Source: JBEBGV01 sp040081265 (GTDB lineage Bacteria > Acidobacteriota > Vicinamibacteria > Vicinamibacterales > UBA2999). Taken from it: a stretch of DNA of 29,844 nt. A program made the translations under genes and the position numbers. Below, one piece after another: positions 8,139 through 15,160 of this stretch; position 1 is the stretch's first letter; every line of letters starts with the position of its first letter. Under the pieces are notes generated by a model. That model did no database searches, was not told where the DNA came from, and saw only the letters and a list, made by a program, of their open reading frames with translations. The stretch spans positions 1 to 29,844 of the forward strand of contig JBEBGV010000059.1 of assembly GCA_040081265.1 (NCBI GenBank), given 5' to 3'.

Positions 8139-8681
8139 AAGGCCGCTCAATAGCTTCGCCCGGGCAGTAGCCAGTGCCTCGTCACAGACCCCCTCCAGCG
8201 CCGCATTGATGCCGCGACAGCCTGCAACCACGCTTTCGGCCCAGGCGAGGTACTCGCGCTTCCGCTCCACCGACCAGTCGCTCGGCGGGCCTGCGGCGAT
8301 GTCGCGGATGTTGCAGACCTTGTCCGCAATCTTGAGCTGCTTCGCCTTGTCGCTGGCACCGGCCGCGTGCTCGACTTGCAGACGCCTGCGGACGTCTTTG
8401 TCGAGCGCCTTGTCGTCGGTGACTTCAGCCACGAGATCCGCAATCTCGGCCCCGAAGTGTTCGACCAGTTCCTCCGGCGTCGTGTCGGTGTCCTCGACCG
8501 TATCGTGGAGCAGGGCCGCGAGGAGCAACGCCTCGTCAGTCACGCCACCCTCGGCGGCGAGGACCGTGGCGACCGCGATCGGGTGATTGATGTAGGGCGA
8601 CGCGTTGGCGTCCTTGCGCCGCTGGTCGCGGTGTTTGTGTGCGGCAAACGACAGGGCACGAAGGAAGCGCACGGAGTCCAT
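8136..8681 (-). CDS. HD-domain phosphohydrolase, SpoT/MESH1-like (p)ppGpp hydrolase family
   Basis: 181 residues from ATG 8681. The layout matches the hydrolase half of RelA/SpoT and the small stand-alone MESH1/SAH enzymes: AHKHRDQRR near the start, YINHP with metal-ligand H33, LLHDTVEDT with H59-D60 and E63-D64, and KIADKVCNIRDI with D120. These residues bind Mn2+ and position the 3'-pyrophosphate of (p)ppGpp, so a role in alarmone removal is plausible. No synthetase domain is present. Some related HD proteins act on other nucleotides or NADPH, so the substrate is not certain. A TAAAGT -10 box lies seven bases before the ATG. The stop codon is inside a palindromic repeat. Confidence 0.82.
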   Translation of the reverse strand: MDSVRFLRALSFAAHKHRDQRRKDANASPYINHPIAVATVLAAEGGVTDEALLLAALLHDTVEDTDTTPEELVEHFGAEIADLVAEVTDDKALDKDVRRRLQVEHAAGASDKAKQLKIADKVCNIRDIAAGPPSDWSVERKREYLAWAESVVAGCRGINAALEGVCDEALATARAKLLSGL

Positions 8682-8688
8682 CGCGAAG

Positions 8689-8694
8689 ACTTTA
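8689..8694 (-). promoter_or_regulatory. -10 box (TAAAGT) of the HD-domain gene, near-leaderless
   Basis: On the minus strand TAAAGT is followed by CTTCGCG and then ATG 8681, so the predicted transcript starts about one base before the start codon. There is no Shine-Dalgarno sequence and no clear -35. Assigned by spacing analogy with other genes in this window. Confidence 0.35.
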
Positions 8695-8752
8695 CCGCGA
8701 CCAGCCCTCCAGACCTCGTGGGGCGAGGCCGACGTTCATAGAAACCGTACAG

Positions 8753-8783
8753 AAAAAAACGGGACCGGATTGCTCCGGCCCCG
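8753..8783 (-). terminator. Intrinsic terminator of the RRM gene with GNRA tetraloop
   Basis: Read on the minus strand, CGGGGCCGGA pairs with UCCGGUCCCG over ten positions (one G-U wobble) around a GCAA tetraloop, and seven U follow. This is a classical rho-independent terminator, ending about 80 nt past the RRM stop codon at 8833. Confidence 0.88.
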
Positions 8784-8793
8784 CTCAGGTCTC

Positions 8794-8819
8794 GCCGGGT
8801 CTAAAAAGACCCGGCCTAC
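8794..8819. repeat. GTAG-headed palindromic repeat, inverted orientation, AAAA loop
   Basis: Arms GCCGGGTCT (8794-8802) and AGACCCGGC (8807-8815) are perfectly complementary around AAAA, and the outer CTAC (8816-8819) is GTAG on the minus strand. It lies between the RRM stop codon and its terminator. The compensated T/A change at the inner end of the stem suggests the hairpin itself is maintained. Confidence 0.75.
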
Positions 8820-8832
8820 GTTCAGGCAGTAC

Positions 8833-9132
8833 TTACCAGCGCGCTTCGCGCTGGCCACCGCCGCCACCGCCGAAGCCGCCACTGCGGCGTTCCTGCGGAC
8901 GCGCCTCGTTCACGGTCAGACGACGGCCTTCGAAGTCCTTCTCGTGAAGGGCGTCGCACGCCGCACGGCCCTGCGCCTCATCCGCCATCTCGACGAAGCC
9001 GAAGCCACGCGACTGACCGGTGGCGCGATCGCGAACCAGATGCACCGAGGCCACCTGACCGATGGTGGCGAACAGGGTCTCGAGTTCCGCTTCCGCGGTG
9101 TTGTACGACAGATTTCCTACGTAAAGTCTCAT
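8833..9132 (-). CDS. Glycine-rich RNA-binding protein with one RRM domain
   Basis: 99 residues from ATG 9132 (MRLYVGNLSY); upstream in-frame codons do not look like protein. One RRM fills residues 1-78: RNP2 is LYVGNL (3-8) and RNP1 is RGFGFVEM (42-49), both with the aromatic residues that stack on RNA bases. The tail (79-99) is Arg/Gly-rich with seven Gly in a row interrupted only by one Phe earlier, as in cyanobacterial and other bacterial Rbp proteins linked to cold response. A likely role is RNA chaperone or mRNA stabilisation in the cytoplasm. The gene has its own extended -10 promoter about 115 bp upstream, a leader of roughly 107 nt, and its own intrinsic terminator, so it is monocistronic. 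Confidence 0.9.
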   Translation of the reverse strand: MRLYVGNLSYNTAEAELETLFATIGQVASVHLVRDRATGQSRGFGFVEMADEAQGRAACDALHEKDFEGRRLTVNEARPQERRSGGFGGGGGGQREARW

Positions 9133-9245
9133 TTGCACATTTCCCAGAAATAGGTTGGAGGCGGCGGGCTTGATAACTTCTGGAGCGTGCAACTAACAAC
9201 TGAACGCAGGCAGAACAAACTGGCGGGATCCAACGTGACGTTCGC

Positions 9246-9254
9246 AGTATAGCA
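9246..9254 (-). promoter_or_regulatory. Extended -10 promoter (TGCTATACT) of the RRM gene
   Basis: On the minus strand the sequence TGCTATACT fits TGn-TATAAT with one mismatch; no -35 is needed for extended -10 promoters. The start would be near 9240, leaving about 107 nt of untranslated leader before ATG 9132. That leader could hold a temperature-responsive structure as in cold-shock genes, but I could not fold it. Confidence 0.5.
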
Positions 9255-9289
9255 CGGGGCAATCCCGACGCCGGGCCGACACAGCCGTG

Positions 9290-9637
9290 CTACTTGGAAT
9301 CGCCGATCAGCAGGCCGCTCAGAATCCAGCTGACGATGCTGACGATGAGCGCGCCCAGCAGCGCCGGAACGAACCCGTCGATGTCGAAACCAGGGACCAC
9401 CGACGCGGCGAGCCCGAGGCAGGCAGCGTTGATGACGAAGATGAAGAGGCCGAGGCTCAGAAACGTCAGCGGCAGCGTCAGCAGCACGAGCAGGGGGCGC
9501 AGGAGCGCGTTCACCAGGCCCAGGAAGATCCCCGCAGCAATGGCCGCCGACGGCGTGGTGAGGTGCAGGCCGGGCACGATCCAGGACGCCACGATGATCG
9601 CCAGGCCATTGAGCAGCAACCGTACGATGAACTTCAT
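9290..9637 (-). CDS. Phage holin family 4 / YvlD-like small membrane protein
   Basis: 115 residues from ATG 9637 (MKFIVRLLLNGLAIIVASWIVPG), preceded by AGGCGG as ribosome binding site; upstream in-frame residues are Arg/Cys-rich and look non-coding. Four hydrophobic segments fill nearly the whole protein, with the family pattern GIFLGLVNALLRPLLVLLTLPLT followed by GLFIFVINA. This family is named after phage holins but is widespread in chromosomes, where it is linked to envelope stress in some Firmicutes. There are no phage genes nearby, so a chromosomal membrane role is more likely. It stands divergent from the DinB gene with 74 bp between starts. Confidence 0.85.
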   Translation of the reverse strand: MKFIVRLLLNGLAIIVASWIVPGLHLTTPSAAIAAGIFLGLVNALLRPLLVLLTLPLTFLSLGLFIFVINAACLGLAASVVPGFDIDGFVPALLGALIVSIVSWILSGLLIGDSK

Positions 9638-9711
9638 AGTCGAACCGCCTGAGTGCAGTCTAGCCCGGATGCACGCGGCACGGACTCGGCGACAATGGGG
9701 CTGGAGGCACG

Positions 9712-10299
9712 ATGGCCGTTGACCGAACCCTGCACATCCCGGGTGGCTACGATGCACAGGCACGGCCGCGCGTCGCGTCGTTTGCGGCTCAGCTTGACGA
9801 TCAGCTGGCGCTGCTGAGACGCGACACCGCCGAACTGGGCGTTCAACATCTCGAGTGGCAGCCGCACCCTGGCGTCAACACCGTCGGCATGCTCCTCGCC
9901 CACCTCGCCGTCGTCGACGTGTGGTGGATCACCATCGCCCCGCGAGGCCACACGCCAGGACCCGAGACCGACACCATCTTCAGGACGATCATCGGCATCG
10001 GCATGGATGATGACGGGCTGCCGTGTCCGCAAGACGGGACGCATCCGTCGGTCCTGAAGGGCAAGAATCTGGCCTACTACATGAGCCTGCTCGACAAGGC
10101 CCGTGCGTCGACGCATGACGTCCTGCGCACGTGGAGCGACGACGATCTGGCGTCGACCTACGCGAATGGTGATCGCACGATCTCGCGCGAGTGGACCGTC
10201 TATCACGTCCTCGAACACTTCAGCGGCCACTACGGACAGATCCTCCTGCTGAAGCATCTGATGCGCACGGCAGGCGTGCTCGCGCCACCACAGAGCTAG
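9712..10299 (+). CDS. DinB-family metal-dependent protein
   Basis: 195 residues from ATG 9712 with GGAGG at 9703-9707. The protein has the DinB/YfiT four-helix design with three His that would bind a divalent metal: H64 in MLLAHL, and H169 and H173 in HVLEHFSGHYGQI near the end of the last helix. Despite the historic name these proteins are usually thiol-S-transferase-like or hydrolase-like enzymes, for example mycothiol or bacillithiol dependent; the substrate here is not evident. The next gene downstream (DUF1326) starts 94 bp later with its own ribosome binding site. Confidence 0.85.
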   Translation: MAVDRTLHIPGGYDAQARPRVASFAAQLDDQLALLRRDTAELGVQHLEWQPHPGVNTVGMLLAHLAVVDVWWITIAPRGHTPGPETDTIFRTIIGIGMDDDGLPCPQDGTHPSVLKGKNLAYYMSLLDKARASTHDVLRTWSDDDLASTYANGDRTISREWTVYHVLEHFSGHYGQILLLKHLMRTAGVLAPPQS

Positions 10300-10393
10300 G
10301 CGAGGGTGGCTGAGCGTGCAGGTCGGCCAGTCGAACTGGTGTTGGAGTAGACTGCGGCGACACCGATCGCCACGGACGGTCAGGAGGCAGAAC

Positions 10394-11017
10394 ATGGCAG
10401 TTGCGACACAGACACAGTGGATGCTTCGCGGTCGCGGTTACGAATACTGCAACTGCGCGTTTGGCTGCGGCTGCAACTTCGGCGGGTTCCCCAGCTCACC
10501 CGACGGCAGCTGCCGAGCCTTCGTCGGCATGCACATTCTGGAAGGCTCGTGCGGCGACGTGGATCTGTCGAGCGTCAAGTGCGCTGCCATCGTCGCCTGG
10601 CCAAAAGCGATCCACGAAGGTGGCGGTAAAGCCGTGTTCGTCGTCGATCCCGCCACGACCGACGCGCAGGTCATGGCCCTGGGCCAGATCCTGTCCGGCC
10701 AGCTCGGCGGCATGCCGTGGGAACTCCTGGGGCCGACAATGCAGGTCGTCGGGCTGCAGAAGGTCCCGATCACGATCGAGGGCGAGGGGCGTCGCTCCAC
10801 GTTCAGGGCGGGAGACATCGCCGAAGGCCGAGGCGAGACGTTCAAGAATCCGGTCACGGGCGAGGAACACCTCGCCAACATCGATCTGCCCGACGGCTTC
10901 ATCTGGACACACGGCGAATGCGGCCAGGGGACGTTCCGCGCCAGCTCCGACGGAGTATCCGTGAGCGGCGACAAGACGAACTGGATCTACTACGAGTTCG
11001 ACTGGAATAACGCGTGA
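10394..11017 (+). CDS. DUF1326 Cys-rich protein
   Basis: 207 residues from ATG 10394 with AGGAGG at 10382-10387. The N-terminus carries the family Cys cluster: C19, C21, C25, C27 and C40 in YCNCAFGCGCNFGG and DGSC. A central ALGQILSGQLGGMPWELL and a C-terminal stretch ending WIYYEFDWNNA also match DUF1326. No signal peptide is seen. Such proteins are often encoded next to DUF2182 membrane proteins, and this one faces a DUF2182 gene across 37 bp; metal binding by the Cys cluster is likely, but the process is unknown. TAGACT near 10347 could be a -10 box. Confidence 0.85.
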   Translation: MAVATQTQWMLRGRGYEYCNCAFGCGCNFGGFPSSPDGSCRAFVGMHILEGSCGDVDLSSVKCAAIVAWPKAIHEGGGKAVFVVDPATTDAQVMALGQILSGQLGGMPWELLGPTMQVVGLQKVPITIEGEGRRSTFRAGDIAEGRGETFKNPVTGEEHLANIDLPDGFIWTHGECGQGTFRASSDGVSVSGDKTNWIYYEFDWNNA

Positions 11018-11024
11018 CCGGCGA

Positions 11025-11060
11025 TCCGCCGTAGCTTCAGCGAAGGCGGACGCCCTACGT
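11025..11060. repeat. Palindromic intergenic repeat between DUF1326 and DUF2182 genes
   Basis: TCCGCC (11025-11030) and GGCGGA (11045-11050) form the outer stem, and CTTC/GAAG (11035-11038, 11042-11045) an alternative inner stem. The right end reads CCCTACGTA, i.e. GTAGGG on the minus strand; its TAG is the DUF2182 stop codon. Read on the minus strand it encodes SAFAEATADR, which I recall as a frequent spurious translation from intergenic repeats in metagenome-derived genomes (memory, not checked). Confidence 0.6.
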
Positions 11061-11807
11061 ACGAAAGAGGAACCACCCACCGAAGGCGAGCATGGCGGCG
11101 CCAGCAGCGCGGCTGATTCGCACGCCGACCGGCGTCAGTTTTTCGAGCAGCACCAGCACTGTCAGCCCGACGATGACCGTCAGGTTCATCACGCCGCCTA
11201 CGAAGAGCAGGAGCATGAGCGCCCAGCAGCAGCCGAGGCAGTAGGCGCCATGCTCCCCACCCATCCTCAGCGCTCCAGCCACCCCTCGTCGCCATCGCTG
11301 CATGATGAACGCCAGCGGTGATCGACACTGGCTCAGGCACACGCGCTTCCACGGCGTGAACTGGTACGCTCCGGCGAGCAGCAGCGTCGCGCCGATCGCG
11401 ATGCGACTCGACATCTCCATCATGGCGCTCAGCATCAACCGCTCACTGAGCAGGCGCTGCAGCACCACGGCGAGCACGCTGAAGATGGCCCACGCCATCA
11501 GGTAGCCCGCAGCCATCGCGTACACCTGAATGAACACCGGGCCTGCCGACGCCCTGCGACGCGCCACACCGTCGTAGAGCATCAGCAGGGGCATGGCTGA
11601 GGGGAGCATCATGGCGGCCATCATGACTGCCCACATCAGCCACAGCATCAGCAGGTGAGGCGTGTCCCACACCGGCGTCATCATCCACGATGACAGGCCG
11701 CTCATCGAACCGTACATGTCGCCGGCCATCGGGACAATCCAGAGCCAGCACAGTGCGGTGCACAACGCGATGCCGCCGGTCACCATCGCGCCCGGCCAGC
11801 GCATCAC
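11055..11807 (-). CDS. DUF2182 integral membrane protein, predicted metal-binding
   Basis: About 250 residues; GTG 11807 and ATG 11804 are both possible, 2-5 bp after the stop of the alcohol dehydrogenase, so translation is probably coupled. About seven hydrophobic segments. Family signatures are clear: WAVMMAAMMLPSAMPLLMLY (57-78), YQFTPWKRVCLSQCRSPLAF with C157 and C161, and GAYCLGCCWALM with C190, C193 and C194. The Met and Cys residues within membrane segments suggest a soft metal such as copper, which is an inference. It is the last gene of the PQQ enzyme / alcohol dehydrogenase operon and faces its usual partner family DUF1326. Confidence 0.88.
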   Translation of the reverse strand: MMRWPGAMVTGGIALCTALCWLWIVPMAGDMYGSMSGLSSWMMTPVWDTPHLLMLWLMWAVMMAAMMLPSAMPLLMLYDGVARRRASAGPVFIQVYAMAAGYLMAWAIFSVLAVVLQRLLSERLMLSAMMEMSSRIAIGATLLLAGAYQFTPWKRVCLSQCRSPLAFIMQRWRRGVAGALRMGGEHGAYCLGCCWALMLLLFVGGVMNLTVIVGLTVLVLLEKLTPVGVRISRAAGAAMLAFGGWFLFRT

Positions 11808-11809
11808 GC

Positions 11810-13144
11810 CTACGTGAAGACGACGACCGCGCAGGCGGTCGTGCGATCGCCAACTGCCTGAAACGCCTCGCGCGTACGGTCGAGCGGGTAGCTGGCGGTC
11901 ACCAGGGACCTGGCGTCGAACAGTCCCATGTCGATGAGCTTCAGGAACCGCGGCACATCCGCCTTGGCGTTCACGCCGCCGTATTGGCCCGCGTGGTGGT
12001 GGCGCCCGCGATTGGACCAGGTGCCAGCCGGCAACGTGATGTTGCCGCGCGGCAGACCAAGCGTAATCAGATTGCCGCCGGCCCGCGTCATCTCCCAGGC
12101 CTGTCGTGTCGGCACGAGCGCCGTCGGATCAGGGCCGCGTTCAACCGTGGGCGGGACCGTGTCGGCACCCACAGTCGCGACCACATAGTCAGCGCCACGA
12201 CTGTCGCTGTCCTTGTTGGTGTCCCGTCCGCCAATGAGCTTGCGTACGTCTTCGCCGGTGCAGAGATCCTTGATCTTCCGCACCAGGTTGTCGCCCTCGA
12301 CGTTGGGATCGAGCACGATGGTCGCGCCGAGCTTCTGCGCCAGTTCCCGCCTCGAAGCGATCGGTTCAACGCAGATGATCGGCGACGCACCCATGATGCG
12401 GGCGCCCTGCACGGCGCTCAGGCCAACCGGGCCTGCACCCATCACCACGACGCTTTCCCCGAATGCCACCGGGACGAAGGTGGTCACGGCGCCGAGACCC
12501 GTGGCACCCACGCAACCGAGGACGGCGAGCTCAGCACCAGAGGCCTTCGACGTCGTCGGCACGCAGTACCAGTCGTAGGTGATCATCAGCTCGGCAAACC
12601 CGCCGGTGTTGTTGTGCTGATGCACGGGGGTGCCGTCCTCGAGCTCGCCAATCGGCACGAGGGGTTCGCCGGCCGACGGGTTCATCTGGCAGATATCCCC
12701 GCGGCGTCTGAGGCAGTTGTAGCACTCCCCGCAGTTGGGCGTATTGGTGACCAGCACGCGGTCACCCGGCCGCACGCGCGTCACCGTGGCACCCACAGCC
12801 TCGATCACGCCCACGCCCCCGTGGCCGAGGATACGGGCGGCGACTGCACCACCCGCTCCCGCCGCAGCTCCAGTCCCGAGCGCCTGATTGACGATCGAGT
12901 AGCAGCACTGCGTGGCTTCGGTGCGGATGACGACCATGTTGTCGCGCAGCGCCAGCATGCGCACGTCCCGGACGGACGCTCCCGCAGCCGTGCGGATGTA
13001 GGCGCGGAAGCGGCGCCCGGCCTGGTTCGGCCCGGCGCCACCGCCAACAGCGGTTTGCTGAGCCGCCGCCAGGCCTGTCCCGGCGACCGTCGCTGCACCA
13101 GCCAGGGCCGTCGCGCCTCGTTTGAGAAGGTCTCGTCGTTTCAT
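11810..13144 (-). CDS. Tat-exported zinc-type alcohol dehydrogenase (MDR family)
   Basis: 444 residues from ATG 13144 with GGGAG upstream. Residues 1-29 are a twin-arginine signal (MKRRDLLKRG, then a hydrophobic Ala/Gly stretch), so the enzyme should be folded with cofactor and exported. The rest is a medium-chain dehydrogenase: structural-zinc cysteines C138, C141, C144, C152 (CGECYNCLRRRGDIC), catalytic-zinc Cys at 80/81, and Rossmann GAGPVG at 236-241 with E260 at the end of the second strand. The usual GHE zinc/proton-relay motif reads GHG (107-109). A soluble NAD pool is not expected in the periplasm, so tightly bound cofactor or a different acceptor is possible. It lies 22 bp downstream of the PQQ enzyme. 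Confidence 0.85.
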   Translation of the reverse strand: MKRRDLLKRGATALAGAATVAGTGLAAAQQTAVGGGAGPNQAGRRFRAYIRTAAGASVRDVRMLALRDNMVVIRTEATQCCYSIVNQALGTGAAAGAGGAVAARILGHGGVGVIEAVGATVTRVRPGDRVLVTNTPNCGECYNCLRRRGDICQMNPSAGEPLVPIGELEDGTPVHQHNNTGGFAELMITYDWYCVPTTSKASGAELAVLGCVGATGLGAVTTFVPVAFGESVVVMGAGPVGLSAVQGARIMGASPIICVEPIASRRELAQKLGATIVLDPNVEGDNLVRKIKDLCTGEDVRKLIGGRDTNKDSDSRGADYVVATVGADTVPPTVERGPDPTALVPTRQAWEMTRAGGNLITLGLPRGNITLPAGTWSNRGRHHHAGQYGGVNAKADVPRFLKLIDMGLFDARSLVTASYPLDRTREAFQAVGDRTTACAVVVFT

Positions 13145-13166
13145 GGTGCTCCCGAACGCTCAAAGG

Positions 13167-15023
13167 CTAGTTGGGCAGCGCGAACACGAAGATGTTGTTC
13201 GCAATGGCACCAGCGGCGCCGCGGCCGGCGCCCCGCGCCGCACCCAGCCCGCCGCCACCGCTCACCGCGATGTACTGACGTCCACCGATGGCATAGGCCA
13301 CCGGATATCCCGTCACCGGCGAGCCGAGATTGACCTCCCAGAGCACCTTGCCGCTCGAGGAATCGAGCGCACGGAAACGTCCGCTCTGGTCACCACCAAA
13401 CACCAGGCCGCCGGCGGTGGTCATCAGCGACGTCGTGTCCGCCGCCTGCTGATACGTCCATCGTGTGACACCGGTCTCCACCGAGAAGGCCTGGACCGTG
13501 CCGCGCTGCACACCCGGCTGGGGCGACGGCGCGTTGCGCATGGTGATGCCGTAGAGCGAGTCGAGTGTTGGACGGTCGAGCACCGACGTCACGTTGGTGC
13601 AGCCGTTCTGCAGCGGGAAGAACATCGTGTTGGTCGCCGGGTCGTACGCGCCTGACGGCCAGTTTCGGCCACCGCCGGTGCCGGGGCACACGAAGCGTTC
13701 CTGTCCGCGGCCCGTGAACAGCATCTCGGGGTTCACGGTCACCTTGCCGGTTGCGCCGTCGATGTTGCGGACCATGTTCTGGAACACGGTCGGACGGGCC
13801 CACAGGAACTCACCCGTCTTGGCGTCCAGCGTGTAGATGAACCCGGTCTTGCCGGGAATGCCGGTGATGACCTTCCGCCGCTCCCCCGCCCGCAGTCGCG
13901 GATTGATCCACTGCACGGCGGCGGCACTCGGCGACAACGCGGTCGTCACGACCAGGCGCTCGAAGGGATGATCGACGTCCCAGTGATCGACCAGGTGCTG
14001 GTAGTACCAGACGATCTTGCCCGTGTCGGCATCGAGGGCAAGGGTGCTGTTGTGATAGAGATGCTCGCGTTCGTTGCCGGCCAGCAGGTACTTTGGCGCG
14101 GGTGAGGTGACCGAGGTGCCGACAAAGATCAGGTTCAGCTCCGGGTCGTAGCTCGGCACCATCCACGAGCCGACGTGGCGGCGTTCCTCGAACGGGATGT
14201 CGCCCCAGGTTTCGTTCCCGGGTTCGCCCGGCTTCGGGATCGTGCGCGTCCGCCAGAGTTCGCGACCGGTCAGCGCGTCGTGCGCGGTGATCACGCACGC
14301 CTCCGGTCCGCCTTCCGGTTCACAGCCACGCCCCGAGACCACCTTGCCATTGGCCACGATCGGCCCGGAGGTCTGCTGCGCACCCTTCTGGTAGTCGAGA
14401 ATCTTTGTTTCCCACGCGAGCACGCCGGTCTGCGCGTTGAGCGCGAAAGCAAAGTCGTCGGCGCTCGTATCGATGATCAGGTTGCCGAAGATAGCGAGGT
14501 TGCGGTTCGTCGTTGGCGTGGGGAAATACTTCTGCAGGTCGTCGGGCAGCTGACGACGGTACTGCCAGAGCAGGTCGCCCGTCCGGGCATCGATGGCCTG
14601 GACGATGTCGAGCGGGTTCGGGAAGAACATCGTGCCGTTGTAGACGAGCGGGGTGCCTTCCTGCACGCCCGGCGCGAGAGCGCGCGACCAGACCAGCGAC
14701 AGGTTGCGAACGTTGTTGCGATTGACCTGCGTCAGCGGGCTGTGGCCCCAGGCGTTGAAGGTACGTCGCCACATCGGCCAGTCGCCGGGACTCGGGTCGC
14801 GGAGCATCGCGTCGGTGACCGGCGTGAACTGCACGAGCGGGCCTGTCGGCACAGCGGGTGCGGCAGGCGCCGCGGCAGCGGCGCCGCGGCCAGCGCCACC
14901 CTGGCGTCCGGCACCGTCGGGCTGCTGGGCCGCTGCACCCGGAGCCGGCCCCTGCGCCGACACGATGAACAGGACGCTCGCAACAATTGCGGTCACGGCA
15001 AAGAGCTGAACTCGGTACTTCAT
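13167..15023 (-). CDS. Secreted PQQ-dependent dehydrogenase-like beta-propeller enzyme
   Basis: 618 residues from MKYRVQLFAVTAIVASVLFIVSAQG, a signal peptide; codons further upstream do not look coding. After an Ala/Gly/Pro-rich linker the propeller starts at DWPMWRRTFNAWGHSPLTQVN, with repeated blade motifs such as AIDARTGDLLWQY, ALNAQTGVLAWET, ALDADTGKIVWYYQ, TLDAKTGEFLWAR and ALDSSSGKVLWEV. WDVDHP resembles the WDxD region holding the catalytic Asp of quinoprotein alcohol dehydrogenases. The neighbouring-Cys disulfide typical of methanol dehydrogenases is absent, and there is no cytochrome c domain. It is first in a minus-strand operon with the Tat dehydrogenase and DUF2182 gene, suggesting periplasmic oxidation of an alcohol or aldehyde. 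Substrate unknown. Confidence 0.82.
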   Translation of the reverse strand: MKYRVQLFAVTAIVASVLFIVSAQGPAPGAAAQQPDGAGRQGGAGRGAAAAAPAAPAVPTGPLVQFTPVTDAMLRDPSPGDWPMWRRTFNAWGHSPLTQVNRNNVRNLSLVWSRALAPGVQEGTPLVYNGTMFFPNPLDIVQAIDARTGDLLWQYRRQLPDDLQKYFPTPTTNRNLAIFGNLIIDTSADDFAFALNAQTGVLAWETKILDYQKGAQQTSGPIVANGKVVSGRGCEPEGGPEACVITAHDALTGRELWRTRTIPKPGEPGNETWGDIPFEERRHVGSWMVPSYDPELNLIFVGTSVTSPAPKYLLAGNEREHLYHNSTLALDADTGKIVWYYQHLVDHWDVDHPFERLVVTTALSPSAAAVQWINPRLRAGERRKVITGIPGKTGFIYTLDAKTGEFLWARPTVFQNMVRNIDGATGKVTVNPEMLFTGRGQERFVCPGTGGGRNWPSGAYDPATNTMFFPLQNGCTNVTSVLDRPTLDSLYGITMRNAPSPQPGVQRGTVQAFSVETGVTRWTYQQAADTTSLMTTAGGLVFGGDQSGRFRALDSSSGKVLWEVNLGSPVTGYPVAYAIGGRQYIAVSGGGGLGAARGAGRGAAGAIANNIFVFALPN

Positions 15024-15056
15024 GAATGCCTCATCGTCATAGAAAAGCCTGGATCC

Positions 15057-15074
15057 TGCACCACCGGCGGTGCA
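15057..15074. promoter_or_regulatory. Palindrome in the divergent PQQ-enzyme / VanZ promoter region, operator candidate
   Basis: TGCACC and GGTGCA arms flank ACCGGC; eight of nine position pairs match. On the minus strand it lies just downstream of TATCAT (15090-15085), a possible -10 of the PQQ operon, i.e. at the transcription start. That placement fits a repressor site. No regulator gene is adjacent. Confidence 0.3.
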
Positions 15075-15160
15075 CCCGGACGACATGATACCTACGATCG
15101 CGCCTTCGCTCCTCCACAAGGAGTATTCCGCTCAAACCGGGGGATGCCGATTCCGACTGG

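Noticed and set aside
9290..9637. Phage holin as evidence of a prophage
   Set aside because: The family is widespread in chromosomes, and no lysin, capsid, integrase or attachment site is nearby.
10496..11080. Minus-strand frame containing SAFAEATADR
   Set aside because: It is antisense to the DUF1326 gene, and its N-terminal part comes from an intergenic palindromic repeat.
11690..13333. 547-codon plus-strand frame
   Set aside because: Spans the antisense of three genes (DUF2182, alcohol dehydrogenase, PQQ enzyme) and has no domain.
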